Shown here piece after piece: positions 47,401 to 55,572 of a stretch of 64,000 nt of DNA (the stretch's first letter is position 1; each line of letters starts with the position of its first letter). The DNA comes from Cyanobacterium aponinum PCC 10605 (GTDB lineage Bacteria > Cyanobacteriota > Cyanobacteriia > Cyanobacteriales > Cyanobacteriaceae). The notes below the pieces were generated by a model. It searched no databases, was not told the origin of the DNA, and was given only the letters and a program-made list of their open reading frames with translations. The stretch is taken from the NCBI RefSeq assembly GCF_000317675.1, contig NC_019776.1:3782001-3846000 (forward strand). The letters are read 5' to 3'. A program made the translations under genes and the position numbers.

Positions 47401-48180
47401 ATAATAATGCTGAATACTGCTTAATAATTTCTTCCTTTCTCCTCCCTTTAAAAAACTATCAATTAAGTCGGTTAATTCTCTAGCAATATTATTATCTCTG
47501 TGAAATTGTGCCTCATCAAAAATGGTTAAAAAGATGTCTTCTGTTAAGATATGTTGAATCATCATTTCCCTAACATCTTCAATGGTAATATTCGGATTAA
47601 TAGAATTTTGACAAAGATTAAAAAAAGTGTCTCTTTTAGCGATAAATTTCTGATTATTTTTCGAAGCTAAATCAATGTTTTCTCTGAGGGTGTTAATTAA
47701 AGTGGGTAAGTCTTCTTTAAACTTAGTGATTGCCTGATAAAATTCCGCTACTTCTGGGCGTTGATAATCAATAAATTCTTTTAAAATCTTGTCTAATGCG
47801 TCAACATCTTGCATGGAAATTCGCATTTTTTCAGCACCACTTTGAATTAATATAGCGGTGTGTGAATCTTCAAATAAAATATTATCGTTAGGATAGCCTT
47901 TAGCAAATTTTTTCTCTATTTCTAAGTCTAAATCGTCATTTTCGTCTTTGCTTTCCCAGTATCCCCAATCTAATTGTAAAGCGTCTTTTATCGTACCATC
48001 GGGAATAATTCTCTGATTTTTGTAAGGCAATTCAGGTATTAATAAAAAATTGCGAGTTTGACAGTAGTTGTTGAGTAAATTTTGAAAGGCAACTCTAATG
48101 ATAGATTCATTCTTACTACCACCATAACGTTTTATTTTTTCAACTTCGTTATGATATTGAGTGATGAGTAGTTTAGACAT
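44383..48180 (-). CDS. Single-chain restriction-modification enzyme with in-frame RAYT insertion
   Basis: 1265 residues. The host protein resembles type ISP/IIG enzymes: a PD-(D/E)xK nuclease motif (PDG at 60-62, ESK at 76-78), an N6-adenine methyltransferase with DPATGTGTF (from 337) and NPPY (448-451), and a C-terminal recognition region including ITKEDIFYYVYAVLHNPKYREKYE. No helicase motifs are apparent. Between HYSS and the ITKEDIF block lies a foreign 249-codon stretch: Pro-rich repeats, a Y1 transposase (His932, His934, Tyr994), then five PLPKSEES repeats. Removing it gives a 1016-residue enzyme. Whether the fused protein still cuts and methylates is unknown. Confidence 0.85.
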   Translation of the reverse strand: MSKLLITQYHNEVEKIKRYGGSKNESIIRVAFQNLLNNYCQTRNFLLIPELPYKNQRIIPDGTIKDALQLDWGYWESKDENDDLDLEIEKKFAKGYPNDNILFEDSHTAILIQSGAEKMRISMQDVDALDKILKEFIDYQRPEVAEFYQAITKFKEDLPTLINTLRENIDLASKNNQKFIAKRDTFFNLCQNSINPNITIEDVREMMIQHILTEDIFLTIFDEAQFHRDNNIARELTDLIDSFLKGGERKKLLSSIQHYYKAIKSKASQINNHHEKQKFLKAIYENFYKAYNPLSADRLGIVYTPNEIVRFMIESTDFLLHKHFHKLLIDKDVEILDPATGTGTFITELIEYLPINSQNYDALRYKYQHEIHCNEVAILPYYIANLNIEYTYQQKTGEYQEFNNICFVDTLDHTSFEGKQMDLFAMSLENTARIKRQNDKKISVIIGNPPYNAKQENFNDNNANRSYKSIDDRIKATYIKEGKAQNQIVLYDMYVRFIRWASDRLNDNGIIAFITNNSFIDGLTFDGFRKVLREEFSHIYIIDLGGNIRQGDKTGNVFNIMIGVAITFLVRKDKNVGVEYHSTHTKTNNCEIYYYKSVENSVLDKLDFIGKNKLKDINFTHIIPKNNHWINQCDNDFDDLLPLIDKEVKSGKSEEAICKLFSSGIKTQRDEWVYDFNRDNLEEKVRFLVNIYQEILKDDNFKDKNSIKWDAELSSYLSRKIEKEFNHEQILLSLYRPFTKQYLYLDKHFNGRTYQWFNIYNQEDKDNKYINFLVGKRLPFSTIISDTITDLGLFVTDPIQCLPLYTYDKEGKKEENITDWALELFREHYSSHGVTRGLSPLPESEESPLPQSSPLPQNSPLPDNPSLSEHWWLVTFVTHNSRVSERMITYGVKKGEPLIFNEENRIFIAEKILESVKNYNLNVITFNVLPDHVHLIIGANTEKELSENIRKIKGFTSFQFQRFNHWEKGQKIWAQKFHREVIEEESHLLNAIEYIENNHLKHSENWGEEIIATWENHLKIIVEETKKLTRGLSPLPKSEESPLPKSEESPLPKSEESPLPKSEESPLPKSEESPLLHNSSQKLITKEDIFYYVYAVLHNPKYREKYELNLKREFPRIPFYDDFWQWVNWGKKLMDLHLNYEKIEPYNLKRIDVALSRNSSPKKRGEIKAKLKADKVKHQIIIDEMTILTEIPPIAWEYKLGNRSALEWILDQYKEKKPRDKTIAERFNNYRFAEYKEKVIDLLMRVTTVSVETMKIINEIDSKNF
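44955..45095 (-). repeat. Five 24 bp tandem units next to a REP palindrome
   Basis: The unit CAAGGGGCTTTCTTCTGACTTAGG on the plus strand is repeated five times without change, then changes into the 20 bp palindrome. It encodes PLPKSEES repeats. Single units of the same sequence adjoin the palindromes at 3960 and 12672, so the array is an expanded REP neighbour. Exact identity suggests recent slippage or expansion. Confidence 0.93.
45600..45677 (-). repeat. Degenerate tandem units and REP palindrome, second flank of RAYT
   Basis: Related 24 bp and shorter 15 bp units (GGCAATGGGCTACTTTGA and similar) lead to the palindrome at 45658-45677. They are translated as SPLPESEESPLPQSSPLPQNSPLPD. This flank is more diverged than the 44955-45095 flank. 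Confidence 0.85.
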
Positions 48181-48561
48181 GGCAACATTTTTGACTTAGC
48201 TATCCATAGTATCATTAGATTGCTTCGTTACTTCAGCAATAACATTAAACGAAAAGGTATCTTATGCAATAATTGCAAAAAAACAGCTTTTGTGATAAAA
48301 TTTAATTTTTTAAGTTCATATAATTAACAAAAATTAATTAATATAAGGTAATCTTTCTTTAAGAAAAATAACATTTATTTCTTTCATAAAATAATTGCTG
48401 AAACTGCATAAATTAAGGTTTTCTTAACACTCAATCGAATAATTAGTCAATAGGATCAAAATAGAAAGGCAACACAAAAAAAATCAATAACAAAGTGTAA
48501 TTTATTATTTTTTCTTTAATGTCTTTTCTGCATAATTGACGATTATAGATCAAGAAAATAT
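48181..48561. promoter_or_regulatory. Divergent upstream region of the R-M gene and norB
   Basis: 381 bp without a gene and free of the dispersed repeats seen elsewhere. It must hold both promoters. I looked for an NsrR- or DNR/FNR-type palindrome next to norB and found none convincing. Confidence 0.4.
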
Positions 48562-50871
48562 ATGGCAGATTCAACAATCAACTTAGGGGCAAAAGTCCAA
48601 CCACAATATAAACGATGGGGATTACCTGCTTGGTTAGTCTTTATCTGTGTGGTGACGTTTACAGTCTTACTATCCGCAGGGGCAGTAATTTATAAAAATG
48701 CTCCCCCCATTCCCGATAAAATAGTATCATCTCAACAAGAAATCATTTTAACCCACGATCAAATCGAACATGGACAAATCACCTATTTAGGTAGAGGTGG
48801 ACAACATATTGGTAGTATCTGGGGTCATGGTAGCTATCTTGCCCCCGATTGGACAGCAGATGTCTTACATCGTTGGGGTTTAGCCACTGCTGGAGTATTA
48901 TACAACAACGATCGAACTTTCTCTCAAGAGGATTTAGAAGCCCTCTCCGATGTGGAAAGAGCAACTTTGCAAGCTAGAGTACAACAAGAGTTCAAAATCA
49001 ATCGTTATGCAGAAGATGTGGACACTTTAACTCTCTCTCCTGCTCAAACGAAAGGATTAGAACAGGTTTTTGTTGACTACCACGAATTGTTAAGTAATGG
49101 TTCGGCAATTCATTCGATTCCGAGGGGATGGTTTAAAGATGAGAGCGAAATTCACGATGTAACGGCGTTTTTAACTTGGACTGCTTGGTCAGCCTCTGCT
49201 AATCGCCCTAATGCTCCTTTTTCCTACACTGCTAATTTTCCCCATGATGATTTAATCGGTAATAATGCACCCGGGCAGTTTGTAATTTGGTCAATAGTCT
49301 CTGTTATTGTCTTAATTGCAGGAATTGCAGGTTTTATCTTCATTTATCTCACTCAAGAAGACGCAGACGAAATCCAAGTCGTTGAGAGTCGCCCTAGCAT
49401 TCGTATTGCTACCCCTAGCCAAAAAGCAACTACCCTTTTCTTTGGTGTAGCGATGGCTTTATTCTGTGTTCAGATTTTAATGGGCATGGTAACGGCACAC
49501 TATGCAGTTGAGGGGGAAGGTTTTTACGGTGTGCCAATTCAAGATTATTTACCCTATGCGGCATCTCGTACATGGCATTTACAATTAGCCGTTTTTTGGA
49601 TTGCTACTTGTTGGTTAGCGGCAGGGTTGTATTTTGCTCCCCGTTTCGGTAAACATGAACCTAAATTCCAAGTGTGGGGTAATAGTACCTTATTAGTGGC
49701 TTTAACCGTTGTGGTAGTAGGCTCTTTGGTGGGTGCTTGGGCTAGTGTGCAAGGTATTTTAGGGGGAGATAATAGCTTTTGGTTTGGACATCAAGGCTAT
49801 GAATATGTAGAATTAGGGCGGTTATGGCAATTACTGCTCATCGGTGGCATGGTTTTTTGGTTATTCTTGATGTATCGTGCTTTAAAACCTGCTTTGAAAG
49901 GGGAAGGAAGCAAAACGGGCTTAAATCATTTTTTCCTTTATAGTGCCATTACTATTCCTCTATTCTATGCCTCCGGTTTAATGTACACCAATCACACCCC
50001 CGTTAGTATCGCTGAATATTGGCGTTGGTGGGTAGTGCATCTTTGGGTAGAGGGCTTTTTTGAAGTATTTGCCACAGTTGCGATCGCATATCTATGTAGT
50101 GAATTAGGGTTTTTGAAACGCTCATCCGCCCTGCGTGCCACCTATTTAACCACAATTCTTTATCTGGGTAGTGGGGTAATTGGCACATTGCATCACCTTT
50201 ATTTTTCTGGTACACCCGTATTTATTACTGCCATGGGGGCGGTGGCTTCTGCTTTAGAAGTCGTGCCTTTAACTTTGATTGGTTTTGAGGTATTAAAATC
50301 CATGCGATTATCCAAAGAAGCAGAGGGATTCTATCGTTTACCCCTAAAATTCTTCATTGCTACCTGTTTTTGGAATTTAGTAGGTGCTGGGGTATTCGGT
50401 TTCTTAATTAATCCTCCCATTGTGCTTTACTACTCTCAAGGTTTAAATACCACTCCCATTCACGCCCACTCTGCTTTATACGGTGTTTATGGCTCATTGG
50501 CGATCGCACTTATGTTGTTTGCTTTAAGGGAGATTACCCCTGATGAGGCATGGGATGAAAAAGGTTTTAACTTCTCTTTTTGGTGGATAAATATAGGGTT
50601 AGTGCTAATGATGGTAATGGGGTTAATTCCTAACGGTTTCTATCAGTTGGTACAGTCTGTTAATCATGGTACATGGTACGCCAGAAGTGCGGAGGTTATC
50701 GGTTCTGCATGGATGCAATGGACTGTATGGTTACGTATTCCCGGTGATATGGTCTTTGCCATTGGTGCGATCGTATTAGTCGTGTCTGTAGTTCGTGCTA
50801 TCTATGGTATTTTCCAACAACCCACCCAAGCTCAACCCGATGATATTCCTATCATCACCTCTAAATCATAA
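48562..50871 (+). CDS. norB: Quinol-dependent nitric oxide reductase
   Basis: 769 residues, the size of single-subunit qNOR. An N-terminal helix (WLVFICVVTFTVLLSAGAVIY) and a hydrophilic periplasmic domain (to about 225) replace the separate NorC cytochrome. About a dozen membrane helices follow, with the haem-copper-type ligands in TWHLQLAVFW, HLWVEGFFEVFA and HHLYFSG. It reduces NO to N2O with electrons from the quinol pool. No other denitrification gene is present, so NO detoxification is the likely role. Confidence 0.94.
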   Translation: MADSTINLGAKVQPQYKRWGLPAWLVFICVVTFTVLLSAGAVIYKNAPPIPDKIVSSQQEIILTHDQIEHGQITYLGRGGQHIGSIWGHGSYLAPDWTADVLHRWGLATAGVLYNNDRTFSQEDLEALSDVERATLQARVQQEFKINRYAEDVDTLTLSPAQTKGLEQVFVDYHELLSNGSAIHSIPRGWFKDESEIHDVTAFLTWTAWSASANRPNAPFSYTANFPHDDLIGNNAPGQFVIWSIVSVIVLIAGIAGFIFIYLTQEDADEIQVVESRPSIRIATPSQKATTLFFGVAMALFCVQILMGMVTAHYAVEGEGFYGVPIQDYLPYAASRTWHLQLAVFWIATCWLAAGLYFAPRFGKHEPKFQVWGNSTLLVALTVVVVGSLVGAWASVQGILGGDNSFWFGHQGYEYVELGRLWQLLLIGGMVFWLFLMYRALKPALKGEGSKTGLNHFFLYSAITIPLFYASGLMYTNHTPVSIAEYWRWWVVHLWVEGFFEVFATVAIAYLCSELGFLKRSSALRATYLTTILYLGSGVIGTLHHLYFSGTPVFITAMGAVASALEVVPLTLIGFEVLKSMRLSKEAEGFYRLPLKFFIATCFWNLVGAGVFGFLINPPIVLYYSQGLNTTPIHAHSALYGVYGSLAIALMLFALREITPDEAWDEKGFNFSFWWINIGLVLMMVMGLIPNGFYQLVQSVNHGTWYARSAEVIGSAWMQWTVWLRIPGDMVFAIGAIVLVVSVVRAIYGIFQQPTQAQPDDIPIITSKS

Positions 50872-50926
50872 TCTGTAGGGTGGGTATAGCCCACCTTATA
50901 AAAAATGTTTCACGCTATTTATCCTA

Positions 50927-51181
50927 ACCTGAGTTTTGGATAAGCTGAAAGCATTATTTTCTCGTAGTCAGAAAACCTTATAGCTTCTTAGAAAAAACGA
51001 TAAAGTTGCCTTAATCTGAACTGACGTTAAATAGACATCTGGTAGAAAATATTAATATAGGCTCGTAGTTAGGGCTTGGTTCCCTTATTTTGAGAATTGT
51101 TGGAGATGTCTAATATATTCACCCCTACCACCTGCAACCTGACACCTAACCTTATCGGATATTCTTAAACCGAACGGAGGT
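50927..51181 (+). mobile_element. Dispersed TIR repeat (MITE-like), copy G, with nested 81 bp element
   Basis: 255 bp, from ACCTGAGTTTTGGATAAGC to TTAAACCGAACGGAGGT, flanked by a 7 bp duplication TATCCTA (50920-50926 and 51182-51188). The internal block AAACCTTATAGCTTCTTAGAAA is shared with copies C and F. At the place where those copies hold the REP palindrome, this one holds the 81 bp TAGACATCT element. Confidence 0.85.
51032..51112 (+). mobile_element. 81 bp mini-element with TAGACATCT ends, copy 1
   Basis: Starts TAGACATCTGG and ends TTGGAGATGTCTA, an imperfect inverted repeat. A second copy of exactly the same length is at 57061-57141. TA dinucleotides at both tips suggest TA-target insertion of the mariner/IS630 kind, but this is a weak inference. 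It is nested in TIR repeat copy G. Confidence 0.7.
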
Positions 51182-51545
51182 TATCCTATAATGAGCTTAA
51201 TATTTCTGAACTTCGTAATCGCCTCTAATGTAGATGTAATTGTCGCAGGAGATCAATATTTACTCATATTAATTGAATATCAAATTAATTTAATAGGCTC
51301 TATCACTTCTCGTTGTGTAAATTATTAGTTAGGGTAGGCTGAAAGGCAATAGGCAATAGGCAATAGGGGATTATTAAATAATAATTTATAAACTTTTAAT
51401 TTTTATTTTACTATAAACACTATTCAATAAAGGTTATGGAAGTTATTTTTTATTAATTTATCATAACCACACTCTGAAGAACCATTTAATATTAAAAAAT
51501 TCCGATTATGACACCTAAAAATTTTTTGAATCAATATTGTTTTTA
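51182..51545 (+). pseudogene. C-terminal fragment of a PIN-domain protein, copy 2, split by a MITE
   Basis: Left part (about 51215-51295) reads SNVDVIVAGDQYLLILIEYQ; right part (from 51492) reads IPIMTPKNFLNQYCF with a stop. Both match the fragment at 44245-44411. It keeps the odd ACTTCGT-ATCGC stretch before the SN residues. An ISL3-like MITE interrupts it. Several catalytic or flanking residues are changed, so it is clearly dead. Confidence 0.75.
51296..51483 (-). mobile_element. ISL3-like MITE, copy 2
   Basis: 188 bp, from GGCTCTATCACTTCTCGTTG to ACTCTGAAGAACC, flanked by a perfect 8 bp duplication ATTTAATA (51288-51295 and 51484-51491). It is the reverse complement of 8716-8890 with two extra GGCAATA heptamers, which accounts for most of the length difference. 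Insertion postdates decay of the PIN fragment or contributed to it. Confidence 0.88.
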
Positions 51546-51623
51546 AACAAGAAACTGTTTTTGATTTTCATTTTTAATGATAAAAAAATTTCTTCTTTCT
51601 TTGTTAACAAATTTACTCGTAAA

Positions 51624-51962
51624 TTAATCAGAATTATCGGTAGCAGAAAGAGTTAACAGAAAACAAAGATTCTCAGTGGCTTGTAAAGCATGGGGTGCAT
51701 TACTTGGCATTACAACAAAAACCCCTTTTGTTAAAATAATTTTTTCTCCTTCTAAGATTAAGACTCCTTCTCCTTCAATGACATGAACCGTCGCATTACG
51801 ACTGGAGGTATGTTCAGAAATTTCAGTATTTTTTGCCAAACAAAATAAGGTATATTGACAGTTTTTATCCTTAAGTAAAACTTTACTTAAAATACCCTCA
51901 GAAGGGTATTCTATATGTTCACTAAGATTAACAAAACTAGATTTTAATTCCAGTATAGACAT
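51624..51962 (-). CDS. Small cupin-domain protein
   Basis: 112 residues. A single cupin barrel (EHTSSRNATVHVIEGEGVLILEGEKIILTKGVFVVMPSNAPHALQA) with metal-ligand candidates in E-H-T and P-H-A. It lies beside norB together with a small unknown protein and a CopD-like gene. Similar small cupins occur near NO-response genes in other bacteria, but a role in NO handling is only inferred. Confidence 0.8.
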   Translation of the reverse strand: MSILELKSSFVNLSEHIEYPSEGILSKVLLKDKNCQYTLFCLAKNTEISEHTSSRNATVHVIEGEGVLILEGEKIILTKGVFVVMPSNAPHALQATENLCFLLTLSATDNSD

Positions 51963-51998
51963 AACAAATTTGCTGATATTAACACAATTATTTTTATT

Positions 51999-52244
51999 TT
52001 AAGCTACTTGTAATGTTTTTTGAGGCAACAGGCAAAGTTGAGGCAAAACACAAAATAAATTAGATACAACTCTTAATTCTTCAGGATAGCAAGGCTTGGG
52101 ATAATCTTCCAACCAAATGGGAGGCACAAGCATCGCATCATATTCTTCGACATAGTAAATTTTACCTCCCTCCCGTTTTAATTGAACTGGTGTGCCGGGT
52201 TGATAAACTTTAGCTTCTTCTTCTTCCCATGTTTTCCAATCCAT
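51999..52244 (-). CDS. Small conserved-type protein of unknown function
   Basis: 81 residues, acidic start (MDWKTWEEEEAKVYQPGTPVQLKREGGKIYYVEEYDAMLVPP) and a hydrophobic Cys/Leu-rich tail. It is not recognised. It sits 36 bp upstream of the cupin gene on the same strand and is probably co-transcribed with it. Confidence 0.6.
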   Translation of the reverse strand: MDWKTWEEEEAKVYQPGTPVQLKREGGKIYYVEEYDAMLVPPIWLEDYPKPCYPEELRVVSNLFCVLPQLCLLPQKTLQVA

Positions 52245-52393
52245 TCTTCATACCTCTTTGTTTTTCTGTATTAAATTATACCAAAAGCCTCGATCGAATA
52301 TCTGGAAGGAATAAACTTTAGCTAACATACCTAGAAATGCTGATAAGCATGATAGTTAACATATTATGAATAAATATTTATATATTAAGAGCA

Positions 52394-52840
52394 ATGATAT
52401 TTAAAATCTTAGTTTTACTACATACCCTAAGTGCTACTATATGGACAGGAGGGCATTTAATCTTAGCCATAATGGTATTACCAAAAGCTCTCAAAAAATC
52501 AGAGCCAGAATTAATCGAAAATTTTGAGCAAAACTTTGAGACTCTGGGATTAATCTCCCTAGCCACACAAATATTGACGGGATTAGGCTTAACGTGGATT
52601 TATTTCCCTCAATTTCAAGGGTTATGGAATTTAGATAACTTTTTATCTCGTTATATTATGTTCAAATTAGGGATATTACTGTTAACCCTTGCTTTAGCCA
52701 TTCATGCCCGATTTTTCATCATTCCCAATTTGAGTAAAGAAACCCTAAATCAACTGGCTTACCATATTGTCGGTGTTACTACCTTAGCTGTGTTATTCGT
52801 GGTTTTCGGTGTTGGTATTCGCCTTGGCGGATTTGTCTAA
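52394..52840 (+). CDS. CopD-like membrane protein
   Basis: 148 residues, four predicted helices (about 2-30, 50-70, 85-110, 120-145). Conserved His residues at LLHTLSATIWTGGHL and AIHARFF lie where CopD-family proteins have them, possibly binding haem or copper. It lies on the plus strand opposite the cupin operon, near norB, so a link with respiratory NO or copper chemistry is plausible but unproven. Confidence 0.72.
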   Translation: MIFKILVLLHTLSATIWTGGHLILAIMVLPKALKKSEPELIENFEQNFETLGLISLATQILTGLGLTWIYFPQFQGLWNLDNFLSRYIMFKLGILLLTLALAIHARFFIIPNLSKETLNQLAYHIVGVTTLAVLFVVFGVGIRLGGFV

Positions 52841-52884
52841 TCAATGATAAAAACCTAGCCTGAAAACCCCTTAATTTTAATCAA

Positions 52885-53098
52885 ACCTGAGTTCGAGATA
52901 ATTATCGATGAGTGATGGTAAAAAGGGCAAACCCCCCTTTATCCTTCCTCGAGAGGGGGGAGAGCAAAGGTAAATAGTTGATAATTAATAACTTATAACT
53001 CCTGTACGGGCAGCTATTCGCCCCTAACTAACTCCTAACTCTGAACCCCGAATACCTGACACCTACTCTTATCCAATATTCTTAAGCAAAACTGAGGT
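52885..53098 (+). repeat. Dispersed TIR repeat, copy H, decayed
   Basis: 214 bp, ends ACCTGAGTTCGAGATAA and TTAAGCAAAACTGAGGT. Contains the GAGTGATGGTAAAAAGGGCAA block, a C-run/G-run palindrome (52926-52966) and a degraded CGGGCAGCTATTCGCCC repeat. No matching target duplication remains. Together with about 100 bp of leader it fills the gap before gpsA. Confidence 0.75.
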
Positions 53099-53201
53099 AA
53101 AGGTGCTTTCATCGAATCTAAAGGGGATTTTAAGGACGGGAAAACTTGTGAAAACTGCAGTAAAATAACAGAACATTTAGCGATAAAATCAGGCTCAAAC
53201 A

Positions 53202-54140
53202 ATGACTCAACATCCTAAAATTACCATTATAGGTTCTGGTGCATGGGGTACAACCCTAGCATATTTATTAGATAGGGCAAATCATAGTTACACTATCTGG
53301 AGTCGTAAATCATCTCAATCATTAGAATCAGTGATTGTGGACACAGATATTATTATTTCAGCAGTCTCGATGAAGGGTGTCAGACCAATAATAGAACAGT
53401 TAAAGCAAATTAAGATGAAGGATAATGCTTTGATTGTGACGGCAACAAAAGGGTTAGATTTTGAGACAACGAAAACTCCTTCCCAAATTCTACAAGAGGC
53501 TTTTCCTGATCATCCTATAATTGTTTTATGTGGTCCTAATTTATCAAAAGAAATTAAAAGAGGCTTACCGGCGGCTACAGTAGTATCTAGTACCAGTATA
53601 GAATCTGCTGAGTTAGTTCAAGCTATGTTCGCATCAGATATTTTTCGAGTTTACGTCAATAATGACCCCATTGGTACAGAATTAGGGGGAACATTAAAAA
53701 ATGTGATGGCGATCGCATCGGGAGTTTGTGATGGTTTAGAATTGGGTACTAATGCCAAAGCCGCTTTATTAACTAGGGCATTACCAGAAATGATTAGGGT
53801 AGGAACTCATTTAGGGGCATCGGTGGAAACCTTTTTTGGTTTATCTGGTTTAGGAGATTTACTCGCCACCTGTGATAGCCCTTTATCCCGAAATTACCAA
53901 GTAGGAGCCGGTTTAGCCCAAGGAAAATCCCTTGAGGAAATTATCGAGGATTTAGAGGGCACAGCCGAAGGAGTCAACACCGCCACAGTATTGATTAAAT
54001 TAGCCCACCAACAAAAAATTCCCGTACCAATTTCCTACCAAGTTTATCTATTGCTGAAGGGAAAAATCACCCCTCAAGAAGCTGTACAAAATCTGATGGC
54101 AAGGGAATTAAAAGAAGAGTTTTGGTTTTTAGAGTTCTAG
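53202..54140 (+). CDS. gpsA: Glycerol-3-phosphate dehydrogenase [NAD(P)+]
   Basis: 312 residues. Nucleotide-binding loop IIGSGAWGTTLAYLL, then VTATKGLDF, VLCGPNLSKEIKRGLPAA, the catalytic Lys region GGTLKNVMAIASGVCDGL, and FGLSGLGDLLATC. It makes sn-glycerol 3-phosphate for lipids. It is about 20 residues shorter than E. coli GpsA, mainly after the second strand of the Rossmann fold. Confidence 0.94.
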   Translation: MTQHPKITIIGSGAWGTTLAYLLDRANHSYTIWSRKSSQSLESVIVDTDIIISAVSMKGVRPIIEQLKQIKMKDNALIVTATKGLDFETTKTPSQILQEAFPDHPIIVLCGPNLSKEIKRGLPAATVVSSTSIESAELVQAMFASDIFRVYVNNDPIGTELGGTLKNVMAIASGVCDGLELGTNAKAALLTRALPEMIRVGTHLGASVETFFGLSGLGDLLATCDSPLSRNYQVGAGLAQGKSLEEIIEDLEGTAEGVNTATVLIKLAHQQKIPVPISYQVYLLLKGKITPQEAVQNLMARELKEEFWFLEF

Positions 54141-54475
54141 GGGTTGCTGAATGTTGATATAAAGCATTGTTTAATTGTTCCAAGTATCTAGCAGTCAAAA
54201 TATTATTACCATTGCTGATTGAAAGAGTTTCCATTCCTGATCTAAACTAAAAACCATCGCTTAATTCAACAACGTCAGAAGATTTGTTTAAAACTAATTT
54301 AAACTCAGATCTTGCTCTAATACATTAACACTAATTAGTGATAGACAAAAAATCAATTTCAATAGCTTTAAAGTCAATTATTATCACTTTTCCCTCTTCC
54401 CTTTTCCCTGCCTTAACCAAAGATTTATTACTCAGGTGCAAGATCTCAGTTAAAAGCACTTTTGCCTGTTGCCTG
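54141..54475. other. Convergent gap with no recognisable element
   Basis: 335 bp between gpsA and the alpha/beta hydrolase gene, with the two genes pointing at each other. I see no gene and no full repeat copy. A C/T-rich stretch (TTTTCCCTCTTCCCTTTTCCC) near 54390 is the only notable composition. Confidence 0.5.
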
Positions 54476-55402
54476 TTATCCGTTGCCTACCTTAACTGAC
54501 AATTTTATCTTGAACTCAGGTAAAACCGTTTCATTAACCCATGAAGTGATCAAAGAATTAACTTCTTCTGGTACTTCATCATGGGGACAATGACCCGCAT
54601 TGAGATGAATTTGTGTAAGGTTATCATAATGTTGTATAAATTTTCCGCTTCTTTCGGATACACGCATCCAAGGGTCTTTATCCCCCCAAATATTGAGTAA
54701 TGGACACTGCATTTTTTCTAAGAGGCGATCGACTTTTTCTCCTTGAGGACTACGAAAAACCGAAGCAAATACCTGTAATGCTCCCTCATCACAAGAAGGG
54801 CGATAAATATCTTCTATTAGTTGATCGGTGATGGCAGTGGTATCAAAATAGACTTTCTCTAAAGTTTTGCGGATATTTTTCTTATTGCGCAGTCTTTGAA
54901 ACAGGAAATAAGTAATTAAAGGCTGTTTTAGTACCCAACTACTAATTTTTTGTGTTAAATTCGGACTCTTTTTGATGGTATCGGAAAAAGGACCAGCACT
55001 ATTTAAAAGTATTACTCCTGCAATATTTTCAGGGGAATTTGCCGCTACACACAAACAGGCATAACCTCCGAGGGAATTTCCGGCAATCACCGTTGGCTTT
55101 TTAATGACTTCTGAGACAAAATCGTTTAATTGTTCCTGCCATAGTAAACCACTATATTCCCAAGCAGGTTTACCAGATCTACCAAAACCCAAAAGGTCGA
55201 TCGCCCATACCTGAAAATCTTTTTTTAACTGATAAATGTTTTTACGCCAGTGATCCGTTGATGCACCGAAACCATGTACTAATAATAAAGGGGGTTTTTC
55301 GTTATTTTCTCCCCCTTGCACATAATATATATCTTGTCCACGCCACCGCCAATAATTACCTGCGATCGCTTCTACGTTATGAATCGGATTAATGGTGGTC
55401 AT
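54476..55402 (-). CDS. Alpha/beta hydrolase
   Basis: 308 residues. Oxyanion loop VHGFGASTDHW, nucleophile elbow GNSLGGYA, acid in NIWGDKDPWM, and catalytic His in NAGHCPHDEVPEEVN. The pattern WAIDLLGFGRSGKP is typical of cyanobacterial and chloroplast hydrolases related to pheophytinase and chlorophyll dephytylase, but the substrate cannot be told from the sequence. The closely spaced divergent neighbour is the Fur-family gene. Confidence 0.87.
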   Translation of the reverse strand: MTTINPIHNVEAIAGNYWRWRGQDIYYVQGGENNEKPPLLLVHGFGASTDHWRKNIYQLKKDFQVWAIDLLGFGRSGKPAWEYSGLLWQEQLNDFVSEVIKKPTVIAGNSLGGYACLCVAANSPENIAGVILLNSAGPFSDTIKKSPNLTQKISSWVLKQPLITYFLFQRLRNKKNIRKTLEKVYFDTTAITDQLIEDIYRPSCDEGALQVFASVFRSPQGEKVDRLLEKMQCPLLNIWGDKDPWMRVSERSGKFIQHYDNLTQIHLNAGHCPHDEVPEEVNSLITSWVNETVLPEFKIKLSVKVGNG

Positions 55403-55572
55403 AATTGCTAATATCTTAATCTTTTATTAAGTTATGTAAATAATTATAAATCATAGAACTTCTTTTCATGGTTAAAACCAGAAGTTTATTCTCAATTAGT
55501 TCTGAATAGTTGCAAATAAGCCCCAAAGAAAAGTATCATATAACAAAACCATCGTCACGATTCAAGTTAGTT

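Noticed and set aside
48401-48561. An NO-responsive operator upstream of norB
   Set aside because: I looked for TTGAT-N4-ATCAA and long AT-rich dyads and found none convincing; any call would be guesswork.
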